This document shows, piece after piece, positions 1-11,634 of a stretch of DNA of 64,000 nucleotides. The notes under the pieces are model-generated. The model searched no databases. It was not told the DNA's origin and saw only the letters and a program-made list of their open reading frames with translations. The first letter of the stretch is position 1. Every line of letters starts with the position of its first letter. Both the position numbers and the translations under genes were made by a program. The DNA comes from Apostichopus japonicus (Eukaryota > Echinodermata > Holothuroidea > Aspidochirotida > Stichopodidae): the NCBI RefSeq assembly GCF_037975245.1, contig NC_092582.1:7481001-7545000 (forward strand). The letters run 5' to 3'.

Positions 1-1589
1 GGTCAATAATGATCACCTTTGAAAGTCTTTCAAAATATTTGAATTGGCTATAAATTTATGATATTTAAATTATGACAAAATTCAGAAGCTAACACCCACC
101 CACTGAGAAGAAAAGGCAAAATCTGCTAAGTTTGATTAAGTGTTATCTATGATGTTGACATCACTTGGCAACTGTGGTCACATTATTTCAAGATACCAAT
201 GATTTAGAGCCCATCAATTAATTTCCTATCACATACCAGGGAGTATGACCTATTCAATTGTTCTCGCAGTTTGTTGCTTTTTCTCAAAGAGATTATTTCT
301 GTGTGAGTAGTTCATTATTGAGAGCATAGGGTAGCTAGGCAGGCACGTGAGATAACATAAACTGGGGTGTTAATTCCATGGTGAAGAAAAAAACTAATAT
401 ATTGAGAACAAAAAACTCAAAACTCAAATGTTTACATCTTTCACTTCATGTGGTCATAAACCATGCCTAGAATCAACTGTTATTCTCAATGCAGAACGTA
501 TAGCATATAAATGAAGGGTTACAATTTAAATTGAGGGCAGAATACTAAAACTACTATATGACACCTGGCAGCTGTGATCAAAGTTGGGGGCAGCAGATAA
601 CAATTACTTACAGCAATCATAAATACTTTTGTGTGCAAGTTGAACTAAAGTTCAAACAATTCATCAAGCCTTGTTTTTTTTTTTTTTTTTTTTTTTTTGG
701 GGGGGTTCCCTTTGTATCTTTTGTCCTTTCTATGTATATGATTGATTCATATTCAAATTATCTCACAGCTAATAATTAAACCAAACCTACCATGTATTAT
801 TCAAAAATAAAATGCAGTTGATTCAATTAGGCATTCTAGATACATTCACGAAATCAACTCTTTAAGAAATAATTTAGTGCTTCCATTATTTGATTCACAA
901 ACTTGTCCACACTCATAAACTTTTTTGTATTAGTGTGGCTTCACATGCAACACAGAAATGGAAATTGTCTACACTCTATAACTTTTCTTTCATTTAGCAA
1001 TGAAACTGAAGGCATTAACCACTTACCTTATAATTAAGTGGTGAAATAAGTATAGCCTTTCACCAAAATTAACATCAACAGAAAGGTTTTGAAGCAATAA
1101 AACGATAAACCTGACCTAAAAACACAATAATGGAACACTTTGTCTTCTTGTTTTTCCTGACCACTCTCTTTCTCTCTCTCTTTCTTGTTTTACATCATTT
1201 CATTTCAAAATGTGAAACCAGCTAAACCTAGGCAACAAATTATCAACAAGGATATTATTACACAGAAAGTAAAATTTTCCTTCCATAACTTTAACATGTT
1301 AAACTTTCATGCTATGTGAAAAACACTTCATAGTGAGATGTACATAGATTTTTTGTTGAGGGAGGAATGGGGAGGGGGGAGAGGGGTCCATTGCAGGTAC
1401 CATAGTGGCAATAAAAGGTTAGTAGTTAGTACCTTCTTTTCTGGGTCCTATATCCTTAAGAAATACCCTTTATGTGCCATTGGAAGGATGTATAAAGATA
1501 AAGCTGAAACTGTATATCATTGCAGGGGGCCCGTGGGCCTCACAACAATTGAACTCTTGAGGTACATCATTTGCTTTGTAATTTTCTAG
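1..1589. other. No supported gene; intron or flank
   Basis: AT-rich sequence with a T-run joined to a G-run near 676-706 and a C/T microsatellite at 1162-1188. Short open frames at 558 and 1338 have no splice or family support. Confidence 0.6.
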
Positions 1590-1638
1590 CCCTGTTGGAG
1601 AGAGCTTGTAAACACAGACTACCCACAGGTCTTTACTT
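1590..1638 (+). CDS. Candidate P1 exon
   Basis: Seen: strong acceptor (tttgtaattttctag) and strong donor (TTACTT/GTAAGTG), 49 bp apart. In phase 0 it reads PCWRELVNTDYPQVFT and leaves one base that fits the next candidate exon. A second frame (LLERACKHRLPTGLY) is also open. Short open exons between good splice words arise by chance, so this stands or falls with the rest of the chain. Confidence 0.32.
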
Positions 1639-2157
1639 GTAAGTGATCCTATCATTGATAGAATTAAATTCATACAGGAAACCTGATTTGCAGCCTGAGC
1701 CTCATCTGGCAGATGTGATTTTATTTGTTAACAACTTAAAACAAGGAAGACACTTAATTGATTACCTGACATCCTTCTACAAGAAATTTTATTTTTAAGT
1801 TAAATATTAGGAGGCCACTAACTGCTATACCATGTGCAAAATTTTGGGTTTTTTTTTTACCCTTTATATTTATTTCATTCGATCACATTTGTCTTCAAAG
1901 ATCCTGCCAGATTACCAGTAGGTTACCGGTAGGTTACTGTTCCAGGAACTAACCAGTAGATTGTTGTCTTACCTTACACAGACTGGTTATAGCCTGGAGG
2001 GGTTCTAAGCTACCTGACTTCCAATCCCCAAAAATGTAAATTTTTACCACATAGTGAAGAAACTGGCGATCCAAATAATTCTATCTTTGGTGTAAAAATA
2101 TTAGCAAATTTCTATGGTCATAGAATTCCCATCTAAGCATGCTGAAGATCTACTTAC

Positions 2158-2214
2158 TGTAGCCTTTGGCGGGAATGTCTTGAATTTTATCACTGATAAA
2201 GATTCGGTTTGAAG
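2158..2214 (-). CDS. Candidate M1 exon
   Basis: Seen: 57 bp between acceptor catgtatagatag and a strong donor (CTACA/GTAAGT). With two leading bases it reads SNRIFISDKIQDIPAKGY, which would join exon 8353-8530 directly. In phase 0 it reads LQTESLSVIKFKTFPPKAT, which would follow the alternative end of 5805-5892. Both frames are open, so membership and frame are unresolved. The strong donor is the main support. Confidence 0.38.
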
Positions 2215-3499
2215 CTATCTATACATGAAAAATCAGAAAGAATCATAAAATATTACTGCGAGAATTTTATGATATCTTTTGCTTCCTCACAACAATAACA
2301 AAATATGCTGCTACTTCATTATGGCACCTTTTTGTTGGAAATGGCAAAAAGTTAAAAAGATTGAACAGCAGCAAGTTCTTCAAGAAACAGTGGTCGGTAT
2401 ATACAAAATAATTTCTACAAGATAAATTCCTAAGTCCAGTGTAGATTGGATATCTATATGGAATTTTACGTGGCCTATTTTCTACTAACATTATTTGCAT
2501 CAGAAAATGATGATTTCATACTTTATGAATTTCCGAAGCACTCAAATCTACAGGATATAGAAACAAATTGGCTGGGCCTCAGCTCATCCCCTTATTAAGC
2601 ATAGGAATGACATTCATGAGTCAAAAATCTAATGCCTTTGGCAGAATAATAATTTGCTGCTGATATCAAAGGTCACCACAGTTAATTGCCCACAAATATG
2701 CTAGAGAAAACAAAATGGCCAAGTAAGCTCAGACAGTACATTACTATTAAAGGTTGACCTTTGACACCAAATTAATTTTGATATGTTGTAGACTGTTAAA
2801 AGCAAACTGCACTCCTTATCATTACACGTTGCATTTCTATACTACTTTTAAATTTTGAGAAATGACCCTTAATTTAAACATCCAAGAGGGGGGGGGGTCG
2901 TTAGTTTAAGTGGCTGGACTATTAAGTCTAACGCATAGACTGTAAGCTCAGTTCCTCAGATGCACAGAGAAGCTCGGTAGGTTAAACAAGACTTTTATTG
3001 CCCCGCATGACATGTTTACAATGCAATATTACAAGAGCTTGTTCTCAGGAATTATTCTAAGTCAACCATGCAGTTAACTACAATATACTATTTTAGCCGT
3101 TGCTTTCGATGACCATAAAATTTATATATTACATATATGTCGTGTAATGAAACTGATTTGCTAAGCTCACAAACACAGCTTTCTGGTCAAGTGTATTGCA
3201 GTGATATTGAATAAATCTCTTACAAATATCTAATCGTTTAACCTTGCACACCTCAAGATCTTCATGAGAGTATTAAATAAATTGCAAATTCTCAGCAATT
3301 TTTAGCATGTTAAACATAGGGGCCATTACATGAATGGACTTTAATAGTGACAACATGTTGCTATGACAACCATGTTGTTAACAAACTGAGTTAAGATCAT
3401 TCTGTAAATAATTAATAAAAATATTGCCTAAACTGACCTTGGTCATCTGAGCCAAATATAATCTATACGAATATTTCGTCATTTTCCTGTTCTTTCCAG

Positions 3500-3561
3500 C
3501 AAACTATTATGATGTGATCGATTACATTCGATTACAGCGACACATGCCAATTAAACTGAAA
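3500..3561 (+). CDS. Candidate P1 exon
   Basis: Seen: very good acceptor (ttttcctgttctttccag) and donor (TGAAA/GTAAAA). With two leading bases the block reads NYYDVIDYIRLQRHMPIKLK and ends on a codon boundary. The single base left by 1590-1638 plus CA gives Ser. The family was not recognised. Confidence 0.34.
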
Positions 3562-4564
3562 GTAAAAGAACATATATCCCAAACTACAGATCCATAACTC
3601 TTTAAGTTGCTTTAAAGAAAAGCCTGTTGAAGGTAGTTAGCAGCTCAAATTTCTATTTGTTTTGTCATTTTTTATTTAATTCCTTGAGAGCTTACAGAGG
3701 CCTGCTGGGTCTGAGTATTAAATGTTAATCAGCTTGTTTCAAGGATTGACGGTCAGCCTATCCATAGCTAACCATAACGTAAATTAAAGGGAACATTGAA
3801 TAACCATTCAATTCATAATCTTAAGAGTATTTCTTGCATTTTAAGATCTCAATTCACAGAGCAATTTATAGTTAGCTGACTTGGAAGCTGCTCACCTTCT
3901 GTACAAGTTGATAGGAGTTAATTAACGTGGCAATTAACTAAAATTCAAGTCAGATGTCATGATCCCTGTTTGGAGTTGAGCAGCGATTCACACTCATTTA
4001 TTTCTTCAATATAGTTTTCACTCAATTTACCTTCATTGCATTGAAGATAATCTGTACATAACTTCATTGCTCCCTAGATCAAATTGATTGTTTACACATT
4101 CAAACTGTTACGGTTTAGGAGCCACCTTAAAACTACGGTAGGAGGATCTAACCGACAAATCCAATCCCTGGCATCAAGAAGAATAGTTCAATATACATTA
4201 GGGTAAATGTAAGGTCCAAGACCAGGCAGGAAATAATTCAACTATTACTAGTCTGTCTACCACAACAGTCTGCAAACTATTGTGACTGGGATGCAAAAGT
4301 GGGTCAGGAAATACTTTGTGTGGGTTGTATAGTCCTCTCTCATCAGTCTATTTATCAGTAGTTTTCAAGTGCTTGTCAATGGTGATCAATAAAGTTTTTG
4401 TTTAACATCAATTCCATAGTCCAAGCTTAGCTTTCATGCTTTCTGAACAACAATTGTTGAGGTCTGGTGGGAAGTGGCTTAATCCTCATGGAATTAATAC
4501 TGCAGGTTGTGGACCTAAGAGAAAAGTTTGTAAACTGCTGATCAATTAGATGTAAGGCACGGCG

Positions 4565-4682
4565 ATGGCCTTACATACATACACGCATACATACACGCAT
4601 ACATACATACATACAACATACATATGCATGCAGGCACATACACATACACATGTATATTGTACACACACACATACATACATGA
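4565..4682. repeat. (ATAC/CACA)n microsatellite
   Basis: Seen: atacatacacgcatac and cacatacacaca runs. The Cys/Tyr/Val- and His/Thr-rich open frames on both strands are products of the repeat. Confidence 0.95.
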
Positions 4683-5384
4683 ATTCAGACAAACAGACAG
4701 ATAAACAACAGAGGCAACATGCAGTCAGTATCTGCACCGAAACTGCCTTTCTAAAAAAACTAATATATAACCACGCTGCATATGGTCATAAAACAATTTT
4801 ACCAAACCGACAGAATATTACTCAAACTAAGGTTATCTTTGATCAGACTAAGCAACCATCCTTCAGATTCTCAATGAGTGAAGGTTAATGTGTGTAATCA
4901 AAGAATTCTGTTCAATTCTCAATGATCAAAAGTATTTGGGACATAGTGAAGAGTTCTTCCCTATTTTTGTTTTCTAAATGTGTCTGCCTATAAATAATTT
5001 TTGAATCTTTCAAGTAATTATGAATCCTACCAATACTTCCTGCCATGGTAATCATATCCTATCCTGTCAACAAGATGAGTGGCATACAAAAACAAACAAC
5101 TTCACAGTTTCCCTTCACCAGTGCAGCTGACATGTTAATTGAAATGCTTCTGAGATTAACACCTAGTACTAGCTGCACTATTTCTGCAGAACCTTTCAAA
5201 AAAGCCTTACCCCCCACCCTCCCCTCCCCCCACTCACCAGTCTAAATACATGAAAATATGGCAATAAATGATATCATATCAGCTCATTATCAACTTAAAA
5301 GCTCAACTTGGTATCAATTAACAGAACTATTAACAGGGCACCGTACAAACTGCCACATTCTCTCTACTCTCTCTAAAGCTCCAC

Positions 5385-5612
5385 ACTGCCCCTTTCAGCC
5401 TCTCCTCTGCTATCCCCTCCTCGCCCCTCCACTCCCCACACCATCTCATCCTCTCCTTTTCCTCTTCCCCTTTTCTCCTCTCCTCTTTCCCTCCTCTCCC
5501 CCTCCTCTCCTCCCTACTCCCCACACCATCTCATCCTCTCCCCTCCTCTTCCCCTTCCCTTCCCTCCTCTTCTCTTCCCCTCCTCTCCCCCTCCTCTCCT
5601 CTCCCCTCTACA
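5385..5612. repeat. 225-bp polypyrimidine tract
   Basis: Seen: an almost pure C/T plus strand built of cctctcc and cttccc words, with ccccacaccatctcatcctc occurring twice. Known: such mirror-like tracts can form triplex H-DNA. The 153-codon open frame across it is not a gene. Confidence 0.95.
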
Positions 5613-5804
5613 AAGTTCCAATAAGAATAATGAACATAGTCTTACATAAACACAACTACAAATCACATCACAAGTCACTTCAATTTGCTGAAGATCACAA
5701 AATTACTTATGTACCATGAGCAATTCTCCACCATAAATTTATCTGCTCTACTAAAACTTTCAAGATTGTGTTTTGTTTTCATCTATTTATTTCCTATGTT
5801 GTAC

Positions 5805-5892
5805 CTCAACATGAGGTCGTGTACTGAATGTGATGATATCAAATAGGCCTTCAAGTAATTGATGGCTTCCCTCGAATCCTTAAGTTCACTTC
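5805..5892 (-). CDS. Candidate M1 exon
   Basis: Seen: an acceptor (tagtaacatcag) and a possible donor (TTGAG/GTACAA) bracket 88 bp. With two leading bases it reads SELKDSREAINYLKAYLISS and onward with no stop. The start phase fits the end of exon 8353-8530. The peptide looks like an amphipathic helix. Weak points: the donor is not ideal, an alternative GT lies 15 bp earlier, and the end phase does not join exon 2158-2214 unless that alternative is used. Confidence 0.35.
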
Positions 5893-6491
5893 CTGATGTT
5901 ACTATCAACAAGAGAGTACAGAGATATCCTATATAGAATTACACATGGCTTTCATATCAACTACTCTGGAACACTGAGAAATGTTTTCAAACGTAACTAA
6001 CTATGATCTTCAAGATCCCATAGCATGTTATTATGGGATTATCAAAACAAGGAAATATTTTGTACATCAGAGTCAACAAATTTGGAAAGACAAGAGCCAA
6101 ATGGGCACTATTGTTCCTTGCTTAAAGGAAAAGATATATGTTGTGTATGTCATCACCCAATATTATCATAATACCAACTTCAGTCGATACAATATGACAC
6201 TGTCTCTAATGAATATGCATAGATTAACTTCTCACATGGTCAAGTATCATATCAGTCATTCCAACAGTAATTAAATGCTTACACAAGCGCCCAATGGTAA
6301 TATCCACAATTTGGTCCAGAAAAATGTTGTCCCAAAAAGATTTGGGCCCAAAAAAGCTCAAACAAAACTTTGATATCCATACCTTACAGACATGAAAAAA
6401 AGAACTGGAAATATAACATTTTACAGTATAAAGAGAACTAAAGGTTCTTCATGTTCTTTGTCTATCTGGTACGTCCAAATATCACAAGTAG

Positions 6492-6585
6492 GCCGCCCCA
6501 CAAACTACAAACTCCACAAATTTTCATGTTGCTTCCGTCAGTCATTCAGTGAAATTCATCGTTTCAGTTCACTATAAATTGGAAG
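6492..6585 (+). CDS. Candidate P1 exon
   Basis: Seen: acceptor (aatatcacaagtag, only fair) and donor (GAAG/GTTGAA, fair). In phase 0, as required by 3500-3561, it is open for 31 codons and reads as alternating beta-type sequence (FHVASVSHSVKFIVSVHYKL). One base is left over. The splice sites are weaker than for the neighbours. Confidence 0.25.
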
Positions 6586-6599
6586 GTTGAAAACATCTG

Positions 6600-6705
6600 C
6601 ATCGATATTATAGGATTCCGCGGGCTGCATTAATAGTGTTTTGAAACCCTCGCGGGCTGCGGAAAATTAGCTAACATGGGCTGCATTTTGGCCACCTATG
6701 AACTG
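6600..6705. mobile_element. Possible decayed hAT end
   Basis: Seen: three spaced gggctgc words (gcgggctgcattaat, gcgggctgcggaaaa, tgggctgcattttggccacc) resembling hAT subterminal sequence. No partner end or target duplication was found. Confidence 0.3.
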
Positions 6706-7549
6706 TAGGAGAATGGGATGTGACATAAACGCGCAAGTTTATAAGTAAGTTAAACACAATGCCAATTTGCTTGACTACAAATATTGGAGAAAATATGCAA
6801 CAGTCACTTTGGTAGGAAGTTTCATTTTGCACAATGGAAAAATGGTTTCAGTCACTTTGTGCCCATTTCATCTCTTATACTTCATAATCCTTGATGGTGT
6901 TTACAAAGATTGCTAACATAATTCATAAATTGTTCCAACGGATACTTTCCAGATATTCCAAAACAGCTCTTTAGTTTATTCCCCACCCCTCCCAGGACCC
7001 CTCCCAAGACCCTTCCAGAAACAAAGAAGTCTTGCAAACACGATCATAGTCCCCATAATACTGCCCAGTTGTCTGTGGAAAAAGAACAAATCCGGTCTGA
7101 AGTTTTAATCATTTATTAAACTTATTGCAAGCTGAGAGTGCACCATTAATATTTACAGAAAAAGAAGGGGAAATGAAAACACTCAGGGGAAAATAAATGA
7201 TCCATATATCATGATGGCTGGCAAATAAAGAAAGTGGACTTTTATGGAAGAATGAACAGAAATCTAACTCCATCTTAATTTGTAACCAGAAGGCACATTT
7301 CTAATTTAAAACAAACATCAAACCCGCTATACAACTTCCGTCGAAGAAAGGGATTGTCTCGCATATTAACAATGTAGAGCGCAATTTGAACCCATCAGTT
7401 TTGTGTTTTATCGCTGGACGGGATAATATCTACTTAGTTTGCACATACACTTTCTCTGCATCCTATTTCAAATGAGTCTGCTCTGAGGATACACTTTAAA
7501 GAGTGACATTGATGTTCTGGGTGGTGATGTCTAAAATGTTCTGTTCCAG

Positions 7550-7591
7550 GGACGATTCTGACAACAACATATATCCATGAGATGCACGTCA
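7550..7591 (+). CDS. Candidate P1 exon
   Basis: Seen: good acceptor (aaaatgttctgttccag) and a weak donor (CGTCA/GTTTTT). Two leading bases fit the base left by 6492-6585; it reads TILTTTYIHEMHV and leaves one base. The frame stays open past the donor into a T run, so the true end is unsure. Confidence 0.22.
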
Positions 7592-7948
7592 GTTTTTTCA
7601 CAACTTTTGATCCTTTTTTTTTTTTGTGCATAAAATAATGTTAAACAAAGCTATGAAACCATCTTAAATTGGGGCCCTAGCTGGGTTGCCCCGTCCATAT
7701 TGTTACATCTGGTTAAAGTAAAATTTCTTTCGTAAAACCACTCCATCATGCAAACAACAGTAAGTCTTAAAAACTATATTTATACGAACCTGAAATAAAT
7801 GTAGCAATACTTGAGGTATTTTGTGATTTCCTCAAAGTTTACGTTACATGTATCTTGGTCTTGTCATTAAAAGTCATAATTTATTTGCGTGGAAAATTAC
7901 AGCCTTCTCGACTAAATGGAAGATATGGAAAGGAAGAAGAAGTGGGAC

Positions 7949-8100
7949 ATGACCCTGGGGAGGGTCATAGGGGATGACCCTGAGGAGGGTCTATGGGATG
8001 ACCCTGGGGAGGATCATAGGGGATGACCCTGGTGAGGGTCATAGGTGATGACCCTGGTGAGGGTCATAGGGGATGACCCTGGTGAAGGTCATAGGGGATG
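7949..8100. repeat. Tandem array of six hairpin units (~25 bp)
   Basis: Seen: six copies of ATGACCCTGGTGAGGGTCAT plus spacer. Each unit is itself an inverted repeat (ATGACCCT / AGGGTCAT around a 4-base loop); units 2, 3 and 6 have single changes. Confidence 0.95.
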
Positions 8101-8157
8101 CTATGCTAAAATATTACCAAATTGTAGTACATACAAGTTGATTGGAGACAGGTGAAG

Positions 8158-8205
8158 TGTGGGGGTGGGGGTGGGGGTGGGGGTGAGGAGGGGGTGGGGG
8201 TGGGT
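8158..8205. repeat. (GGGGGT)n G-rich microsatellite
   Basis: Seen: repeated gggggtg words on the plus strand, downstream of M1 exon 8353-8530 in its intron. It has G-quadruplex potential. Confidence 0.9.
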
Positions 8206-8352
8206 AATGTGGATGGAGTGAATCTTGCATATCTGTATTTGTGTTTACATGAGCAAACCCACAACTTAGATTCTTATTTGCCTCCAAGATCAGAAGCCCT
8301 ACCACCACACCAGACAGTACCAGAATGTTATAAAAGTAGATGTCAAACTCAC

Positions 8353-8530
8353 CGGCTGTTCTTGGTTTCCTCCTGAAGGCACTCTGTGTTCTCCTCATAC
8401 GAGGGGAAGGCTGGCCTATCTTGTGGAAGAAGGTACTGCTCCCCACGTTGAGGACTGGACGATAGTTCAGAAACTCTCTGTCTAGTCTAAGAACGGGTCC
8501 AGGGTATTTCTCTTGAACCATTTCAGCATG
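8353..8530 (-). CDS. M1 internal exon, basic Ser/Arg-rich segment
   Basis: Seen: 178 bp with acceptor atctttccag and donor GCCG/GTGAGT, 59 open codons, GC-richer than its surroundings. It begins on a codon boundary, matching the phase-0 end of exon 14164-14288, and ends after one base. The peptide first looks like continued beta structure (VLRLDREFLNYRPVLN), then becomes strongly basic with a likely basophilic kinase site (RMRRTQSAFRRKPRT, with RRTQS resembling an R-x-x-S site). Inference: the first half may be beta 4-5 of the PH-like domain, the second a regulated tail. The longer open frame around it (8114-8689) runs into intron and an antisense poly-C tract and should not be taken as coding. 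The family is unknown. Confidence 0.72.
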
Positions 8531-9340
8531 CTGGAAAGATGGATGAAACAGTATTAAGAACATCATGTTACATGGAGAGAGAAAACCCTCATTCTGCATC
8601 AGTGGCAAACATTTAGAATTGTCTGTATATGCAAATTCAGCCACTGATCTACCCAGCGTCATTCCTTGAAAATGGAAGAGGATAATCAATTGAATAGCTC
8701 AATTTCCATGGTGGTAGGAGAGATTGCCATCTGAATGATATCAAAGCCACCCCCCCTCCCCCCCCTCTTTCCTCTAACTTCTAAATCTCACTTCCGGTTG
8801 TAACTGTCCACATTTTTAGTTAATGGACAAATTCTAAAACAACCAACTGGAAACACACAACAGCATTTAATCCTATTTGGTTTTTTTTACCTTAAAGTAC
8901 CAGAACAAAACTTTTAAAAGCATGATAAATCTTGCTGAAATATGTCTAATGTACTCAACTCATGGAAGTGATTGCCTACATATGTTACTCCCAGATATTG
9001 GAAACAATCAGCAACATTTCATCCTAGGAAACGTTGCTTGATTTTAACCTTAAAGATCGTCCAGGCCAAAACTTAATTGCACCGTAATTCTTGCCAAAAG
9101 TTGTTAAATACACTTACTGTAACTCATGGAAGAATTTGCCTCCATATGTTACACTCAGTGAATGAAATTTCTTTGAGGTTTGCAGTTTAAACTTTCTTGT
9201 TCAAGGCTTGGCAATGATTGACCAATTTATCGACCACTCCTACATAGCAGATTTAGAAACACTATGTACTGCGCATAACTATATCACTATTAAACACAGC
9301 ATTTCCTTACCACCTAAAATCTTTATCAGAGGAACCACCC

Positions 9341-9406
9341 CCCACCCCCTCCCTTACCCCTCCCTCCTCCCCCTCCCTTACCCCTCCCTCCTCCCCCCTC
9401 CCCCCA
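9341..9406. repeat. C/T minisatellite
   Basis: Seen: ccttacccctccctcctcccc repeated, just before candidate exon 9408-9461. Confidence 0.9.
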
Positions 9407-9407
9407 G

Positions 9408-9461
9408 ACTTATCACTGCATTTCGTTCGTGTTCAAAAAAAATGGCCAGAACAAAACAAGA
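9408..9461 (+). CDS. Candidate P1 exon after pyrimidine tract
   Basis: Seen: the acceptor follows a 65-bp C/T microsatellite (9341-9406), so its polypyrimidine tract is not independent evidence. The donor is AAGA/GTAATT. With two leading bases it reads LSLHFVRVQKKWPEQNK and leaves one base. Its start phase fits 7550-7591. The following exon of the model was not found with certainty. Confidence 0.22.
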
Positions 9462-10592
9462 GTAATTTTTCTCAAAATATTGACAATCTAAACCCCAAAC
9501 ATTGAAACTGCTGCCTTTCGTAACGAAACTAAAAGTCAAAAGCAAAACTGACTAGCAATAGGAAACAAGTTAGCATTGGAGAGGATGTCATGACATATTC
9601 AGGTTACTCCAGTTTAAAGCTCTCAAAATCAATTTCTTTTAACATCAAATACATTAACCACAGCAATGCAAACCGACTAGAAATCAATTTCATTTCAATT
9701 CAGGTACGAAATTGTCTGTTGAACAGGCCAATGTGCTACAGTACATTGAAATTGACATGACATTTTACTACACAGAGAAGAATAAACGAATTTAGCTCAA
9801 TGTCCTAGAAGGAAAGGAAACCTGAAATATGTGGGCTTTAGTGAGAGTAGTGGTATTTCATTTAAGACCTGCCAGCTAAAATGATGATACACTTCATCAA
9901 ATCACTTGGTTTTCTTAACTTTTGTCACCGAATGTCGGAAATTGAAGGGAGGAAATAAGAAACAGTAGCAAAGCAGCGAGACGAGCATTATTGATTGAGA
10001 GAGTTTTGTCATACTCTATCACACACAACATTTTTGAGTATATATACGTTAAAGAAACTGGATGACAAATTAGTGTCGAGACTGCACATGTACACACTCA
10101 ACTGAAAATAATTGTGACAGGTGTGAATTATTCATGTACATTTAATCTTAGTTTGTGAATTTTGGTTAACTTGTTATTAAAGTTTAACCAGAAACTGAGG
10201 CCTGATGATAGAGGGGAAGGGAGATGGGGATAGGCGCCTACGGCCCTGGTCCACCATCAGAGAGGCCAAAACATATGGAGTGGGCCTGGGATGAAGATAT
10301 TGTGTTTTCTATTAAATTTTCATTTAAAGTATGGAAAAAAAAGAGAAACTTGTGTGTCTAGAGGACAGAATTTGAACCGATTCGAATCAGTGACAAGCAG
10401 CAAAATTAACCCAGAGGTCACTGGTTCAAATCTTGTTCTGGTCATAAATTGTCTTTGCTCTTTTCCATTATTGTTTTATGATTTCCCAGTCTCTTTAACT
10501 TTCATTTAAATACTTAGAATACAAAGAACACATACAGGGAGCCACATCACTAACATTCAAATATTTCAGTCACAAATCTTGATTTCTTACAG

Positions 10593-10649
10593 GGACTTTT
10601 GAATCCCGCCCTCTTTGATAATGTACTTGGTTTATTGAAGCATATATAA
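10593..10649 (+). CDS. Candidate exon, possibly terminal
   Basis: Seen: strong acceptor (cttgatttcttacag) followed in phase 0 by GLLNPALFDNVLGLLKHI and a TAA. A GT after codon 10 could end it earlier. Phase 0 does not follow from 9408-9461, so it is either part of another transcript or a chance block. Confidence 0.22.
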   Translation, partial: GLLNPALFDNVLGLLKHI

Positions 10650-11077
10650 GTTACACTGACACGCTGACTCAATTATAACTTTGGTATAATATGTCGGCTA
10701 CAGAGAGCTGTGGCTCACACACATTGCCTTCTGTTACAGCTACAAGTACAACACAACAGGAAAAACTCATTACAGGCTAGACACCGAACAAAAAAAAACA
10801 AGGCATCAAATTTGCAGTATATTCACGCCAAAGAGTGCATCCAATATAGATAGCTCTTAGAAGCAGCAAATATTGAAGCTATTCATGGTCAGGAGAATTA
10901 AGTGCAATGTTCTTAAAGTGACCTTACTATTCCTACTCTACCCAAAACTTAGGGGTGCTACACGACCTAACTATTGCTTTAACATGAAACAGTCCTGCCT
11001 GTCTGGCAGACGATTATAATGTATCATCAACAAGGTACTGTCTTTTTGGGGTAATTAGTTTGTTTGCTTGTCATAAA

Positions 11078-11402
11078 TATCACAAGAATCATCAAAAGAG
11101 GTGCTAATATCATCAGCAAAGCTGAACATGTTCAAAGACTAATGGGCACTGTGCCAATTCAGCTGATGGAGCTGCAGTACTATGCAGCCAGGCTGCGTAG
11201 GACATAACAGTGTTTGCTCTGCGGTTCACAGAATGCGCACTATGCTCAGCCTGCTGGTCTACTGTTTGATACATTGCATGATGCAGCCTTTAGCAGCCTT
11301 GCTGCAGGAGAATTTGCAGCTGCTGCAACCTTGCTTTTGGACATGGTTCCTTACAACATTTCGAAATGTGGCGAGTTGGTATGGTTTTCCGATGCTGTCT
11401 AA
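11078..11402 (+). pseudogene. Broken coding block, unknown family
   Basis: Seen: one plus-strand frame has protein-like codon texture for about 108 codons, interrupted once by TAA at 11205-11207, and ends at TAA 11400-11402. Before the internal stop it reads KAEHVQRLMGTVPIQLMELQ, after it DTLHDAAFSSLAAGEFAAAA, both alanine/leucine-rich and probably helical (HEAT-like in texture). An AATAAA follows at 11454-11459. GC is clearly higher than the flanks. It lies inside an intron of the minus-strand gene M1, in the opposite direction. Inference: a retro-copied or decayed terminal exon. It could instead be a real last exon if the internal TAA is a sequence error. No poly(A) tail is visible and the family was not recognised. 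Confidence 0.35.
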
Positions 11403-11598
11403 AACGTAACAACTTGTAAAAATGAAGGCTTCAAGCATAATTTCAAATGATGAAATAAATGTCTAAAATGTTGAAAGTTTCATGTACATAGATCTGTGTT
11501 TTGCATGGGATTAAAGCTAATGTCAAAAGTGTCTGGCTGTCAGAATGTTGAGAACCAATCAGAATCAATAACTGGTAGCTTGTTTGTTTCTCCTATAG

Positions 11599-11634
11599 TC
11601 TAACCAGCCGCCATCTTACATTGTGTTATGCTCT
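11599..11634 (+). CDS. Candidate P1 micro-exon
   Basis: Seen: a 36-bp block with an excellent acceptor (gtttgtttctcctatag) and an excellent donor (GCTCT/GTAAGTTCG). In phase 0 it reads SNQPPSYIVLCS with codon boundaries at both ends; the other two frames hold stops or are less protein-like. Both splice words being this good 36 bp apart is the best local support for P1. Confidence 0.36.

Larger units (their letters stand above)
2215..5380. other. Mostly intronic
   Basis: Apart from candidate exon 3500-3561 and the microsatellite at 4565, a patch at 5045-5245 is open on both strands (minus strand reads EIVQLVLGVNLRSISINMSA) without convincing splice sites; it may be an old repeat. Confidence 0.45.

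Noticed and set aside
1021-1062. Minus-strand exon with donor at 1024
   Set aside because: The donor word is one arm of a short palindrome (ccacttac...aagtgg), and the acceptor is poor.
4546-4888. Cys/Tyr- and Thr/His-rich frames on both strands
   Set aside because: Products of the ATAC/CACA microsatellite.
5045-5245. Coding exon at 5.1 kb
   Set aside because: Open on both strands with no donor in a usable position; more likely an old repeat.
5258-5719. Plus-strand open frame of 153 codons
   Set aside because: Most of it is the polypyrimidine tract; the Pro/Leu/Ser repeats come from low-complexity DNA.
7949-8100. CRISPR-like array
   Set aside because: Units are contiguous without unique spacers and the DNA is eukaryotic; the same holds for the arrays at 29.3 and 37.4 kb.
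8114-8689. Minus-strand open frame of 191 codons as one gene
   Set aside because: Only 8353-8530 is bounded by splice sites and protein-like; the ends are intron and antisense of the G-rich microsatellite.
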